A DNA stretch of 36,652 nucleotides, taken from the IMG/VR virus record IMGVR_UViG_3300033153_006853, positions 1-36,652 of that record. One strand, written 5' to 3'. The first letter of the stretch is position 1, and every line of letters begins with the position of its first letter. The position numbers and the translations under genes are program-made. This document shows positions 1 through 7,571 of this stretch, piece by piece. The DNA is from a virus. The notes below the pieces were generated by a model. It made no database searches. It worked only from the letters and a program-made list of their open reading frames with translations, and was not told where the DNA came from.

Positions 1-13
1 CATTCGAGAACCC

Positions 14-421
14 CTACAAGTTTTTTTCTGCCTCCTCCTGGAGTTCCTCACGGAAAATCGCAGCATCTCTTGACATGTCAAAGACCTCGTTGAAGAATTC
101 CCGAGACTCCGACAGAAGTTCTAATGCTTTCTCCTTGCTATAGATGATGGGCTTGTCGTCGTCGTCAACTAGACCTTCCCATCCCAGGAGAATAGTTTCG
201 GCTACAGCTTGTCGCATGATCATCTCTGCTACATCTTCGGAGATTTCTCCACGGCGCATTCGCCGAAGATATGGACGTCGGATTCTGCGAAGTGCCTTCT
301 CAAACTCCGGATTGTTCATGCGAGCAATCTTAACACGGAACCCAGGAGCATAGTCCGTCCAGACGCCGTCAATTTCCGCCTGCTTATCGCTCTTCAACTC
401 TGAGAAGCGAAATCCTTCCAT
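14..421 (-). CDS. Tail assembly chaperone
   Basis: A 135-residue protein lying just after the tail tube gene, where the chaperone that loads the tape measure is expected. The pattern RVKIARMNNPEFEKALRR, then ILLGWEGL, then a Lys-Pro-Ile-x-Tyr-Ser segment and a helical acidic end matches siphophage tail assembly chaperones as I know them. The reading frame extends further upstream, but the ATG at 421 has a strong ribosome site (AAGGGGAGGA) and gives the family-like N-terminus MEGFRFSELK. The last codons read GAA AAA AAC TTG TAG, containing the canonical -1 slippery heptamer A_AAA_AAC at 26..20. A frameshifted extension (the G/GT arrangement of lambda) would stay open to the window edge. Confidence 0.8.
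   Translation of the reverse strand: MEGFRFSELKSDKQAEIDGVWTDYAPGFRVKIARMNNPEFEKALRRIRRPYLRRMRRGEISEDVAEMIMRQAVAETILLGWEGLVDDDDKPIIYSKEKALELLSESREFFNEVFDMSRDAAIFREELQEEAEKNL
20..26 (-). other. Putative -1 ribosomal frameshift site A_AAA_AAC
   Basis: On the minus strand seven A residues (27..21) are followed by C at 20. The zero frame reads GAA AAA AAC, so the in-frame heptamer is A_AAA_AAC, a classical -1 slippery sequence. It lies two codons before the chaperone stop (TAG, 16..14). After slippage the frame reads Leu-Val-Gly-Val-Leu-Glu and runs off the window still open. Programmed frameshifting is known in this gene pair in many tailed phages; use of this site is inferred. An ATG at 3..1 lies in the third frame and could start the next gene. 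Confidence 0.6.
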
Positions 422-446
422 TGCTAATTCTCCTCCCCTTGTGCGT

Positions 447-2066
447 TTACGCATCAAACTTAGCAATACGAATCGTAACATCCTCGGTTGCGTGCCTGTA
501 TGCTGAAAACGCCATGTCAGCAATGATGTCGGTGTTAGCGCCACCAGCAACCCGCCGACCTGACGTGTATTTTACGCGCGGCATGTCGATAATGTAAACG
601 TTCCCAGCTGTGTCCTCAATCTTAATAGAAAGAGAGGACGAGTCAAAGCCAAGATACTTGTCCATGATGGTCGCCGTGGCAAAGTACATTTGCAAAGTTC
701 CTGACACACCAATTCGACCCTTCCCGACGCTAATAGGACCGAGCGTCCCAACTTGAACGCGGCCGCGCAAATTGTTAGCCAGCGCCAAAGTGAACGCCGT
801 AATGCCAACACTGGTCATGTTTTCTAGCACGCCTTCCACATCTTCAACTGTGGTCATGACTTCTTTTGTTGGGGCAGCTTTAGCTGTGCCAAGACTAAGG
901 CTGGTGGCTTCTGACGTTTCACTCTTGCCCATGAATCCCATTGTGCCGGTCATGATGCGCTCCGCAGTAATATCTAGCGAGAGCGTATCGACCATCATCC
1001 CAGTATAAAGCGCATACGTAGTTGTGAGGTCACTATACTGCCGCTCTATGCTGAACGACCGGCCGACAACGCCGTTGAGAATTTGTGGACCCATCGTGAT
1101 AGTTACGGAATCACCCGCCGCCTCCGTTACAACTGTTCCGCCAGCAAGCACCATTTTTCCAGCGGCAACAGACACGATCTTGAAGTATCCGTTATTTGCT
1201 GACTCTGAGAACCCACGAATCTCAACCCATTGATTTGCAGCAAATCCATTCGTGATGTAGCCGTTACCACTATCATTGATGGAATTGTCACTGTCATCCA
1301 TACTATGAGTTGTATTTGTGTCCTCAACCTCCGTACTCCAATCCGCAGAACACAACGCCGCCTTTAACAAGTCGTCGAATGCGTTGTAGGAAAGCTCAAA
1401 GTTTATATCGCCTCCAGCACGAATGCTCGTACGCACAACATCCACTAACTGGCGGTCGTCTCTAACTTCGTCGCTTTCAGCCGTGTCGGTATCCTGGCCA
1501 AGAGACTCACTTGTGAAACGCAGGTCTTTCATCGCTGTGTAAATTGTAACAGTATCGCCGACCTCCTCATCCGCCAATGTTTCTTCTACGACGAGCTCGT
1601 TCTCAGTTGCGCTGACCACGTGCTTGTATCCATTGTTAGCTGCCTCGGTGAACCCGCTAACAAGGATTAGCTGATTGGCTTTGAACACGCTCAAATCTTC
1701 CGTCTCATCCACGTATGCATTGTTCTTGCTAATGGTGATTGACGCACCAGAAGCTTCATCTACAAGGTCCGGTGTAGGCGGGTCCACTGTAATCTTGGTT
1801 GCCGATGTGGTCAAGACAACAAACGATCCATTGTTCTCAGAGTTAGTGCAGCCACTAACTGTGATGATATCGTTCACATTGAAGATGTCGAGCCCACTTG
1901 CAGCAGCAAACGAATCATCAGCAGTCTCGACGGTGATGGCACTTGAAGTTATTGAGTTTGCACCACTAACTTGCACCGTCGTTTTTTCAACTAAACTCCC
2001 AGTTGGTGAAACCCCAAACTCACTTTCTTCCACATATCTTATCGCTGTCTGATCTGCTTCCGACAT
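447..2066 (-). CDS. Major tail tube protein with three inserted repeat domains
   Basis: A 539-residue structural protein, much longer than a minimal tube protein (about 150-300 residues). The start ATG has the ribosome site AAAGGAG. The core resembles siphophage tail tube proteins: the SESLGQDTDTAESDEVRDDR region near 187-205, FSIERQYSD near 338, and a C-terminal beta-rich SAYRHATEDVTIRI end. Three related segments interrupt it at about residues 49-112, 118-175 and 259-323. Each carries a hydrophobic run, SG(F/C), then NNG, and ends in a Gly-Asp-Ser-Val-Thr-Ile-like motif. Two lie before the core and one inside it. They look like Ig-like decoration domains; their function is unknown. It follows the tail terminator gene and precedes the chaperone, the usual order. 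Confidence 0.8.
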   Translation of the reverse strand: MSEADQTAIRYVEESEFGVSPTGSLVEKTTVQVSGANSITSSAITVETADDSFAAASGLDIFNVNDIITVSGCTNSENNGSFVVLTTSATKITVDPPTPDLVDEASGASITISKNNAYVDETEDLSVFKANQLILVSGFTEAANNGYKHVVSATENELVVEETLADEEVGDTVTIYTAMKDLRFTSESLGQDTDTAESDEVRDDRQLVDVVRTSIRAGGDINFELSYNAFDDLLKAALCSADWSTEVEDTNTTHSMDDSDNSINDSGNGYITNGFAANQWVEIRGFSESANNGYFKIVSVAAGKMVLAGGTVVTEAAGDSVTITMGPQILNGVVGRSFSIERQYSDLTTTYALYTGMMVDTLSLDITAERIMTGTMGFMGKSETSEATSLSLGTAKAAPTKEVMTTVEDVEGVLENMTSVGITAFTLALANNLRGRVQVGTLGPISVGKGRIGVSGTLQMYFATATIMDKYLGFDSSSLSIKIEDTAGNVYIIDMPRVKYTSGRRVAGGANTDIIADMAFSAYRHATEDVTIRIAKFDA

Positions 2067-2088
2067 GGCTCAATCTCCTTTACATTAC

Positions 2089-2544
2089 TTAAGCAACATC
2101 ATCCGCATAGAACGGGCAGATTACATTTATCTGCCACTCTTTCCCCGACCTTCCTTGGTAGCTAACATAGGGTGTATAGAACCTTACACTGTTATTTACC
2201 GTGGTTGCGCGAAAAGCACTTGATATTGCATCTGCTACCTCCCAAGCAGTTTTGTCACCTAAACCTAAAGGAACAAATATTTGTGCAATTGCCACTCCTG
2301 GCGTCCTGAATCTACTATTTGCGCCAAGTGATACTTGACGCGATTCCCCAGGACGAATGCTAAAGCGAATCCACAATGCATCTCTTGCTTTGAACCCTGG
2401 CGGCGTAGCTCCATCCAATCCTGTGGGCTTGACAAAAGCGCCATCGTTGTCGTATTGAGTTGGAATACCGTTGCCGTGTTCGTACCCAACTTCGATATTG
2501 TCATGAAAATGAGCTCTGATGCTGTTTGCTATTTCTTGCCACAT
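2089..2544 (-). CDS. Tail terminator-like protein (DUF4128-type)
   Basis: A 151-residue protein directly upstream of the tail tube gene. It has the features of small tail terminators: an N-terminal helix of the IANSIRAHFHDN type, a central beta-rich portion with WIRFSIRPGE, then a helix (TAWEVADAISSAFR) and a final WQINVICPF strand. Terminators cap the tube and join it to the head. Assignment rests on resemblance to the DUF4128/tail terminator family and on position. The ribosome site before the ATG is weak, and the gene begins 4 bases after the stop of the upstream membrane protein gene. Confidence 0.65.
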   Translation of the reverse strand: MWQEIANSIRAHFHDNIEVGYEHGNGIPTQYDNDGAFVKPTGLDGATPPGFKARDALWIRFSIRPGESRQVSLGANSRFRTPGVAIAQIFVPLGLGDKTAWEVADAISSAFRATTVNNSVRFYTPYVSYQGRSGKEWQINVICPFYADDVA

Positions 2545-2548
2545 GTTA

Positions 2549-2941
2549 TTACCACGGCCAGTTCTTTATAGTTACGCATATCGTCGCTAAAAATGCGGCA
2601 CCCGCAATAGCAATCTTGATGATTGCATGCGAGTCATTCCAGACACGATCAAAAAAACTAACCTTCGTGTTTACTTTTCTTATTCGACTTTTCATTTCTT
2701 GCATTTCGCCAAAATGCTCCTGACGCTGTTCTTCTACAAGGCCAGCAAGATCACCAAGTCTGGAGCAGCCATGTTCGTTCATTCTATCAAGATGCTCACC
2801 CATAACTGTGATTTTCCCAAGCATGATGAACATAACATCTGTCATCCAAGTAAACCACCGCACAGCCGCTGGCTCTATATTAGTAGTTCCATTCGGTGGA
2901 GGATTTGGAATGCCAAACTGGGTGAAATCACTCTTGCTCAT
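2549..2941 (-). CDS. Coiled-coil protein with C-terminal membrane segment
   Basis: I do not recognise a named family. The 130-residue protein has a charged, probably coiled-coil middle (about residues 48-95, with EEQRQEHFGEMQEMKSRIRK) and one C-terminal membrane segment near 107-126 (IIKIAIAGAAFLATICVTI). A GTG 18 bases upstream is possible, but the ATG at 2941 has a good GGAGGAA site and its ATGA overlaps the stop of the preceding small gene. The topology resembles XhlA-like or small holin-associated proteins, but the position between tail completion and tail terminator genes is unusual. A structural role cannot be excluded. Confidence 0.6.
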   Translation of the reverse strand: MSKSDFTQFGIPNPPPNGTTNIEPAAVRWFTWMTDVMFIMLGKITVMGEHLDRMNEHGCSRLGDLAGLVEEQRQEHFGEMQEMKSRIRKVNTKVSFFDRVWNDSHAIIKIAIAGAAFLATICVTIKNWPW

Positions 2942-3090
2942 TTGTGCTTCCTCCGCCACGCTTTATTTCTGTGGCTGGCAGAAATCTCTGCTGCTCTTTT
3001 GGTGCGGGAAGAGCCCACTACTCTTCCTGTGCTAATTTCTATTATCTTCCAGGGCCGACTCCCCGTTCCTTTTCTTACTATAACTGGCAT
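2938..3090 (-). CDS. Small basic protein (50 aa)
   Basis: This short gene fills the gap between two larger ones. Its ATG (3090..3088) overlaps the TAA of the gp10-like gene as TAATG, and its TGA (2940..2938) overlaps the next ATG as ATGA. The product begins MPVIVRKGTGSRPWKIIEIS and continues with STGRVVGSS and a Lys/Arg/Ala-rich end (RNKAWRRKHK). It resembles small phage proteins made of a short beta-hairpin (W-x-I ... G-x-V-x-G-S) followed by a basic helix. Function unknown. Precise coupling at both ends is the main evidence that it is translated. Confidence 0.6.
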   Translation of the reverse strand: MPVIVRKGTGSRPWKIIEISTGRVVGSSRTKRAAEISASHRNKAWRRKHK

Positions 3091-3488
3091 TATCCAAACA
3101 TACTCCTGAGCTCCGCAAATGTGATGGCAACCATTCCGGCGGGAGCTTGCCCAGAGTGGCCGTTCTCCAGCGGTAAAATGTACGGCACGTTGTTTGTAAT
3201 GTATATAACTTGTCCTATCTTATTCAACCCCGAAATCACACGCTGCCCAGCAGCGATTGTTTCTCTCCCAGATTTATCTTTTCTATCAATTGCCCCCTCC
3301 GGGAAGCTATCCAACGACGTCTGCCAGTTACCTCTGGCATATCCCGTATCAACGGGTGTTCCCTTCACAATCCGACTTAGCAGTTGCATTCCCAGTTTCA
3401 TTTGAAACGCTACAAACTGCTTTGGGAGCAACGTTGCCGAAAACGCAGCACACTCTTTATTAAATGCAGCTAAGTTTCTGACAGACAT
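3090..3488 (-). CDS. Tail completion protein, HK97 gp10-like
   Basis: 132 residues. The segment MQLLSRIVKGTPVDTGYARGNWQTSL (about 33-58) carries the family hallmark: a helix, then TPVDTGYARGNW. It is followed by a beta-rich part with NNVPYILPLENGHSGQAP, where the Y-x-x-x-L-E-x-G-x-S pattern is also typical of HK97 gp10-like proteins. These sit at the head-tail interface or complete the tail. Its place after the head-closure gene and before the tail terminator fits. Start ATG preceded by GAGAAAG. Confidence 0.8.
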   Translation of the reverse strand: MSVRNLAAFNKECAAFSATLLPKQFVAFQMKLGMQLLSRIVKGTPVDTGYARGNWQTSLDSFPEGAIDRKDKSGRETIAAGQRVISGLNKIGQVIYITNNVPYILPLENGHSGQAPAGMVAITFAELRSMFG

Positions 3489-3489
3489 A

Positions 3490-3861
3490 TTACTTTCTCA
3501 GCAACAATTCCCACAAAGCTACAAGTTCCCCAGTGTATATAGGATTTGCGTACTCAATTCGCCAAGTCATAGAATCAAACACGACGGCATATCCGTTTGT
3601 AGGTGTGAATGTTAGTCCACTTGCTGCAAGGTAAACCTGAACGTCTCCAACTTGGATCAAATCGTCTTTAACATATCCTTGTTTGTATGGTGCGGGCGGT
3701 GTTATCTTTTTTGTGTGACTGGTTACACTCCCTTCTGTTACATCGCCGGTCGTGGGGTCGTATGTTTTTGTGGCGGGGACTTGAAAGACGGCATCTTTCC
3801 CAAACTCCTCTAAGATTTCGAGGATTTCCGGAATGAGTTCCGTGTCTAGTTCAGTTACCAT
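3490..3861 (-). CDS. Head closure (stopper) protein, putative
   Basis: A 123-residue protein between the head-tail adaptor and the gp10-like gene, the usual place of the head closure protein. The N-terminal helix (ILEILEEFGKDAVFQV) is followed by a beta-barrel-like stretch with TYDPTTGDV, Ile-Gln-Val-Gly-Asp and a closing MTWRIEYANPIYTGELVALW. This matches the general build of phage stopper proteins, which plug the portal channel. The start has little ribosome site, so translation may depend on coupling with the adaptor gene 5 bases upstream. Identification is mostly from synteny and fold-like pattern. Confidence 0.65.
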   Translation of the reverse strand: MVTELDTELIPEILEILEEFGKDAVFQVPATKTYDPTTGDVTEGSVTSHTKKITPPAPYKQGYVKDDLIQVGDVQVYLAASGLTFTPTNGYAVVFDSMTWRIEYANPIYTGELVALWELLLRK

Positions 3862-3866
3862 CTATG

Positions 3867-4388
3867 TTATCCCCGCACAATCTGCCCCGCCGGAATTATT
3901 AGTTCTCTTATCAGAGCATCTACCTTTGTGTAACGCTTGAACGGAGAACTTCCGGCAGTTCCATAGACTTTGCTGCTGCTAATTGGGCCAACCTTAACAG
4001 ATTTGCTTTTCAGCAACGCCCCGCCACCAGCAGCCAGGTCCGGCATAATCTCCTCATCCAATGCTCGAAGTGCTAACTCAGCGCAAGCATCTTTTAGACA
4101 CTGTGGAATCTCATCGCCATAGATAGCATATCCATCGTAATCTTCCACATCAAACCTCGGCCAGTCCAACGCCTGTGCACGCTCTGAGCGTACGCCGCGC
4201 CACATCATATTAAATCTCATATCGAGATATTGTGTGGCGCGACGTAACGCCTTTTCCTTATCTGCAGTTTCAGCACCAGACCAATCCGTGGAGTTTGTAT
4301 GATTTGTGTTATAGGCATCTGCATCGTCCACTGACAGATAACTGTTAGCATCGGTTTTGCTTGAACCATCTTCTACAACCAGCGCCAT
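3867..4388 (-). CDS. Head-tail adaptor (DnaT-like/gp6-like)
   Basis: 173 residues. The N-terminus MALVVEDGSSKTDANSYLSV, then DADAYN and a helix with KALRRATQYLD, is the signature of a large phage family labelled DnaT-like ssDNA-binding protein in databases. By synteny this family is the head-tail connector bound to the portal. The middle QALDWPRFD and IPQCLKDACAELALRAL are also characteristic. A strong ribosome site (GAGGAGG) precedes the ATG. The protein would sit under the portal ring; a DNA-binding role is not supported here. Confidence 0.75.
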   Translation of the reverse strand: MALVVEDGSSKTDANSYLSVDDADAYNTNHTNSTDWSGAETADKEKALRRATQYLDMRFNMMWRGVRSERAQALDWPRFDVEDYDGYAIYGDEIPQCLKDACAELALRALDEEIMPDLAAGGGALLKSKSVKVGPISSSKVYGTAGSSPFKRYTKVDALIRELIIPAGQIVRG

Positions 4389-4393
4389 TTACT

Positions 4394-4705
4394 TTATTCC
4401 TCCTCTTCTTCTCCCTCCAGCACTTTCTCAATGCGAGCAAGCAGCACGCGCTTGCTGCCTCTGGAATCAATTTTCATATCCTCGGCGACTTCTATTAGCT
4501 CGCTCTTTGTCATTTCAGATAGGAGTTTGCCCTCCTCCTCTGGTTCATTTTCAAGTGCTGCTGCTTTAACTTCAGGCGCGGGTTTGGGTTTAATCCTGTC
4601 TGCACGTTCCCACCCTGGCCGAGTAAGATAACGAGCTACGTCTTTTTCTGCAACTTTGCACCGTCCACCTGGCCCTACTAGTTCCACCAGCTTGTAAATT
4701 TCCAT
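4394..4705 (-). CDS. Small protein with SAP-like C-terminal motif and acidic tail
   Basis: 103 residues. The N-terminus (MEIYKLVELVGPGGRCKVAE) resembles the short beta-rich piece found in small phage head-region proteins. The C-terminal part, Met-Thr-Lys-Ser-Glu-Leu-Ile-Glu-Val-Ala then DSRGSKRVLLARIEKVL, has the helix-turn-helix spacing of SAP/Rho-N-like nucleic-acid binding motifs. It ends in a run of Glu. The ATG at 4705 has AAGGAG at correct spacing; an in-frame GTG 6 bases upstream is too close to that site. It lies between the putative decoration gene and the adaptor gene. Exact role unknown. Confidence 0.65.
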   Translation of the reverse strand: MEIYKLVELVGPGGRCKVAEKDVARYLTRPGWERADRIKPKPAPEVKAAALENEPEEEGKLLSEMTKSELIEVAEDMKIDSRGSKRVLLARIEKVLEGEEEEE

Positions 4706-4763
4706 GATCACAACTCCTTGAGAAATCCCAACCGCCCACCCTTGTTATTGTTACATCTTTTGT

Positions 4764-5228
4764 TTAGAGCACGTAACCCCAGACTGTTGCATAACTGTCA
4801 CCGACGTCACCAACACATGCAACCTCCAACGCCTTTGCATCGGTCAGCTTGATCGGCGTTGGGAACTTCTGGAACCACGTTCCCTTGCCAGACACCGCTG
4901 GATCACCAACGGCAACTTGCGCCATGATCGCATTATCATCCTCGTCCTGAAGTTTCAGGATTGCCACATCAGCCGCCGTGACGTTGCTGAACAACACAGC
5001 TTGGACGTAGATGGCTGTACCCGCCCCAGGCTTCGCAACGACTTGCTGGGGCGTGGCCTCAGCAGCAACCGCAGAGGCGTTTGTCGAGCAGAACGCCGTT
5101 GCATCAGCTGGCGCACCAACACCAATTGCCACTTGCTCCACAGCAGCTTGAATCGCCGTTACGGCTGTTTTCAACGTTTCGATATCTTCTGTTACGTCAT
5201 TCAGCAATGTGAGCTCGGTTCCTGGCAT
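4764..5228 (-). CDS. Putative capsid decoration / head protein
   Basis: A 154-residue protein directly after the coat gene. Residues 1-45 look like a helical or coiled stem (VTEDIETLKTAVTAIQAAVE). Residues 70-154 form a beta-rich domain with alternating hydrophobics (YVQAVLFSNVTAADVAILKL, ending YATVWGYVL). Genes in this position often encode capsid decoration or fibre proteins. I know no specific family. The start has an excellent AAAGGAGG site, and a strong hairpin separates it from the coat gene, which fits independent tuning of its dosage. Confidence 0.5.
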   Translation of the reverse strand: MPGTELTLLNDVTEDIETLKTAVTAIQAAVEQVAIGVGAPADATAFCSTNASAVAAEATPQQVVAKPGAGTAIYVQAVLFSNVTAADVAILKLQDEDDNAIMAQVAVGDPAVSGKGTWFQKFPTPIKLTDAKALEVACVGDVGDSYATVWGYVL

Positions 5229-5256
5229 TTCAGAACCTCCTTTCTGCTTCTATCTG

Positions 5257-5289
5257 GGGGAGGAACACTAACAATTTGTGTCCCTCCCC
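5257..5289 (-). terminator. Stem-loop between coat gene and next gene
   Basis: Left arm 5257-5268 and right arm 5278-5289 pair at 11 of 12 positions (GGGGAGG and ACAC against their complements, one A/C mismatch), with a 9-base loop. On the minus strand no T-run follows, so it is not a classical intrinsic terminator for these genes. It could be an attenuator, processing site or 3'-end stabiliser for the abundant coat mRNA. On the plus strand a T-rich tract (TTGCTTTTCTTTTTA) follows, so it could stop antisense transcription. The fold is read from sequence; its role is inferred. Confidence 0.5.
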
Positions 5290-5301
5290 TTGCTTTTCTT
5301 T

Positions 5302-6570
5302 TTACCCCGCAAGTCTCATTGCCAGTTCCGGGCGGACGAGCTTGCATCCCCAAAGGATGTCGAACTCCCAAACCGTCTGCTTGTACTGGCGAGAAACTTC
5401 CAATCTGAGAGACAGACCTGTGTGAGGGTCTGTGATGCTCATTATCTTCGACCCGAGTTCCAAGTCGGCGGTGGCCACAGCCAACGGCCGAGTTGCAAAT
5501 GCGAATGCGTCACGATGGAACACCATGTTAACAACATGCGTGTCCTTGACGGTTATCACCTCGTCATCTGCAACGGCTTCCTTCAGACCAGGATAGAACT
5601 CTAGGTCTGCAATGGCGTTTGTGTCGGCGGTGTAGTAACCTGCTGTTGAGCCGGATGTCGCTGTATACTGCGCGGAACTCTGGGTGCTAGCAACAACGAC
5701 GTAGGTCTGCGCATGTGACGCAAAGCTGATGATGTCACCAACTTTGATTGTCCCCGTCAGAGACGCCGCCGCGCCATTGTCCACGTTGAGGTGGGTCGTC
5801 CCTGCGACACGATCACCCGCGGACCCCTCATTCACCGCGCAGGTTCGACCATTGGGCGTCTCACCATCGTCGATGGTTCCGGCGGTGTGCGTCTGAACGT
5901 GGTCGTCCGCAACCCAGTCAATGCCATATTTTCTGCCAATCTCACCTTCGAGCTTGACCTTGTCGGACATGATCTTTTCCGCATCGGCCATTGTGCTCAG
6001 AGCGAGCGCCTCAGCTTCAGCATCAAAGTCCAACACGCCACGCCGATCTTCGCGCGGGCAAAGCTGCTGGTTGAGAATCTTCCGCGCCTGGGTGGCCGAC
6101 TGCACATCAACGCCTGTCCCGAAGGGCGTGGTGCCTGCTGTGCCATACCAGCCATAGACGCCGAGGACGTCGTCCCAATAGCAAAGGTGAATTGACTCAT
6201 TGACGGCGTTAGCTAGCGCCTTTATTGCTTCACCCATTTGCTGCGGCAGGAAATGAGCATCCCTGTCGATTTCTGTTAGATTCTTGTCGGACAAATGGAA
6301 GCCCTCAGCTTTTTTCCACTTGTCCAATGACACGGACACAACCCCAGGCGTCGTAGCTGTGGGTGCTGGCGGTGTTTCAGCTGGGGTTACATCTGACGCA
6401 GTGATTGCAACTGGAACGGGAATGTTGATAGTATCCCCCTTCTTCGCAGCATCTGCGCCATAATCCATGTTGACCAGCCGAGGCATGACGCATCGCTGCC
6501 GAAGCGTCAAGAGACCTCGTGCTAGTATCTTTGGCATGATGTTGGTAAGTGTGTTGGCGGTTGTTGACAT
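5302..6570 (-). CDS. Major capsid protein, P22-coat-like HK97 fold
   Basis: 422 residues, similar in size to P22 gp5 (430). N-terminal arm with MPKILARGLLTLRQRCVMPR, then GDTINIPVPV, KKAEGFHLSDKNLTEID and the terminal part FHRDAFAFATRPL followed by MSITDPHTGLSLRLEVSRQY. These are recognised features of the P22-like coat family. Residues about 225-330 form a Gly/Ala/Thr-rich beta insertion that corresponds in position to the I-domain of P22 coat protein. Preceded by the scaffold gene and followed by a hairpin and a putative decoration gene. The site GGAGAATAGGAGA precedes the ATG. Confidence 0.9.
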   Translation of the reverse strand: MSTTANTLTNIMPKILARGLLTLRQRCVMPRLVNMDYGADAAKKGDTINIPVPVAITASDVTPAETPPAPTATTPGVVSVSLDKWKKAEGFHLSDKNLTEIDRDAHFLPQQMGEAIKALANAVNESIHLCYWDDVLGVYGWYGTAGTTPFGTGVDVQSATQARKILNQQLCPREDRRGVLDFDAEAEALALSTMADAEKIMSDKVKLEGEIGRKYGIDWVADDHVQTHTAGTIDDGETPNGRTCAVNEGSAGDRVAGTTHLNVDNGAAASLTGTIKVGDIISFASHAQTYVVVASTQSSAQYTATSGSTAGYYTADTNAIADLEFYPGLKEAVADDEVITVKDTHVVNMVFHRDAFAFATRPLAVATADLELGSKIMSITDPHTGLSLRLEVSRQYKQTVWEFDILWGCKLVRPELAMRLAG

Positions 6571-6574
6571 TCTC

Positions 6575-7381
6575 CTATTCTCCTAAATCCACGGCGACTT
6601 TCCCTTCGGCAATTTCCTGGAGAAAATCACCAGAAGCCGCCTCTTCTCTTGTGATAGTCCTAGGTGCTCCAGCGCGCCCAGGTCCCCCTGCTCCTGCGGT
6701 GCCTGCGCCTGCTGCTCCTTCACCTGCTCCGCTCCCTGTCGAGCCCGTGCCTTTGAACGCTGGAGCGTACTCTTCCTGCCCTTTCAACTCCTCAACAAAG
6801 TCGGGAATTGTCATAGGATTGCCCTGACCATCCCCGACACGTGGATTGCCGTCTTTGTCGATCACCTCTGCGATGAACCGGCCATCCTCTGTTTTGCGCA
6901 TCCGTGTATGACGCTCCACAATAGGGAGCAAGAGCGCCACAGAACCTCCCGACTTCTGCAAAGCCGTGATAGCTGCGTTAGTAACTAGGTTCTTTTGGAG
7001 TTCGGTGCTCAGCGTATCGCGTTCTTTAGCTATCGTGTCCAGCTCGCTCTTGTGTTTTTCTAACAACTGGCTTTCGCGAACCTTCATACGTTCCGCAACC
7101 TCTTTGCTTGGGTCCCAATCGGCCATTTCTGCAACCTTCTCCAGCGCTTCACGCGCCTTCGTTGGGTCCAAGTCGCCAAACGCAGCAAGCCGCTCTGCGG
7201 CTATTTTTGCGTTACCTCGCTCCTTCTCCAGACTGCGCGTCAGTCCACTAACATCGGTTAGTTCAAGAGAACCGGCAGGCGTAACATCCAGCACAAACTT
7301 GCCATCGTCACGCTGCTTGTACTCTTTTGCAATATCCTCAGACAATCCGTCTAAGGAATCAACAACAGCTAGCAAAGCCAT
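6575..7381 (-). CDS. Capsid scaffolding protein
   Basis: 268 residues, mostly helical and charged. Long coiled-coil stretches run through about 45-135 (LEKERGNAKIAAERLAAFG ... LLEKHKSELDTIAKERDTL). A Gly/Ala/Thr-rich linker spans about 210-235, with a short C-terminal helix after it. This layout, directly upstream of the coat gene, is the standard scaffold layout. The C-terminal helix probably binds coat protein, as in P22, but that is inferred. No protease motif is visible. Start ATG preceded by AAAGGAA. Confidence 0.75.
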   Translation of the reverse strand: MALLAVVDSLDGLSEDIAKEYKQRDDGKFVLDVTPAGSLELTDVSGLTRSLEKERGNAKIAAERLAAFGDLDPTKAREALEKVAEMADWDPSKEVAERMKVRESQLLEKHKSELDTIAKERDTLSTELQKNLVTNAAITALQKSGGSVALLLPIVERHTRMRKTEDGRFIAEVIDKDGNPRVGDGQGNPMTIPDFVEELKGQEEYAPAFKGTGSTGSGAGEGAAGAGTAGAGGPGRAGAPRTITREEAASGDFLQEIAEGKVAVDLGE

Positions 7382-7502
7382 CTTGGCTTCCTTTCACTTT
7401 CTCAAGGGCTTCTCGCCACAAGACGCAGCTTCCCGCCACGATTTCCAGCACTTTACTGTCAGACGCTGTGCTCGCGTCCGGCTTCACGCCATTCACACAC
7501 AC
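7359..7502 (-). CDS. Possible small gene before the scaffold
   Basis: The stretch between the scaffold start and the CxxC protein gene is nearly 190 bases without a large gene. An open frame starting at GTG 7502 gives 47 residues (VCVNGVKPDASTASDSKVLE, then IVAGSCVLWREALEKV) and overlaps the scaffold start by 23 bases. An AAAGGAGG site lies about 14 bases upstream of that GTG, which is long. The sequence reads protein-like, but the large overlap and poor spacing make it uncertain. It could instead be a long leader for the scaffold/coat mRNA. Confidence 0.3.
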   Translation of the reverse strand: MCVNGVKPDASTASDSKVLEIVAGSCVLWREALEKVKGSQDGFASCC

Positions 7503-7571
7503 AAGTAACTCTCCCACCTCCTTTCATCCTATTTTACTATAGTTATCATTGAGTTATATTTCGTGTGATTT
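7503..7571 (-). other. AT-rich intergenic segment upstream of scaffold
   Basis: About 70 bases between the small CxxC gene and the scaffold leader. On the minus strand it contains CTATAGTAAAATAGG, offering TATAGT or TAAAAT as a possible -10, but I see no convincing -35 at 16-18 bases. It ends in AAAGGAGGTGGGAGAG, a very strong Shine-Dalgarno-like sequence. It may carry a weak promoter for the scaffold and coat genes; the evidence is composition only. Confidence 0.25.
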
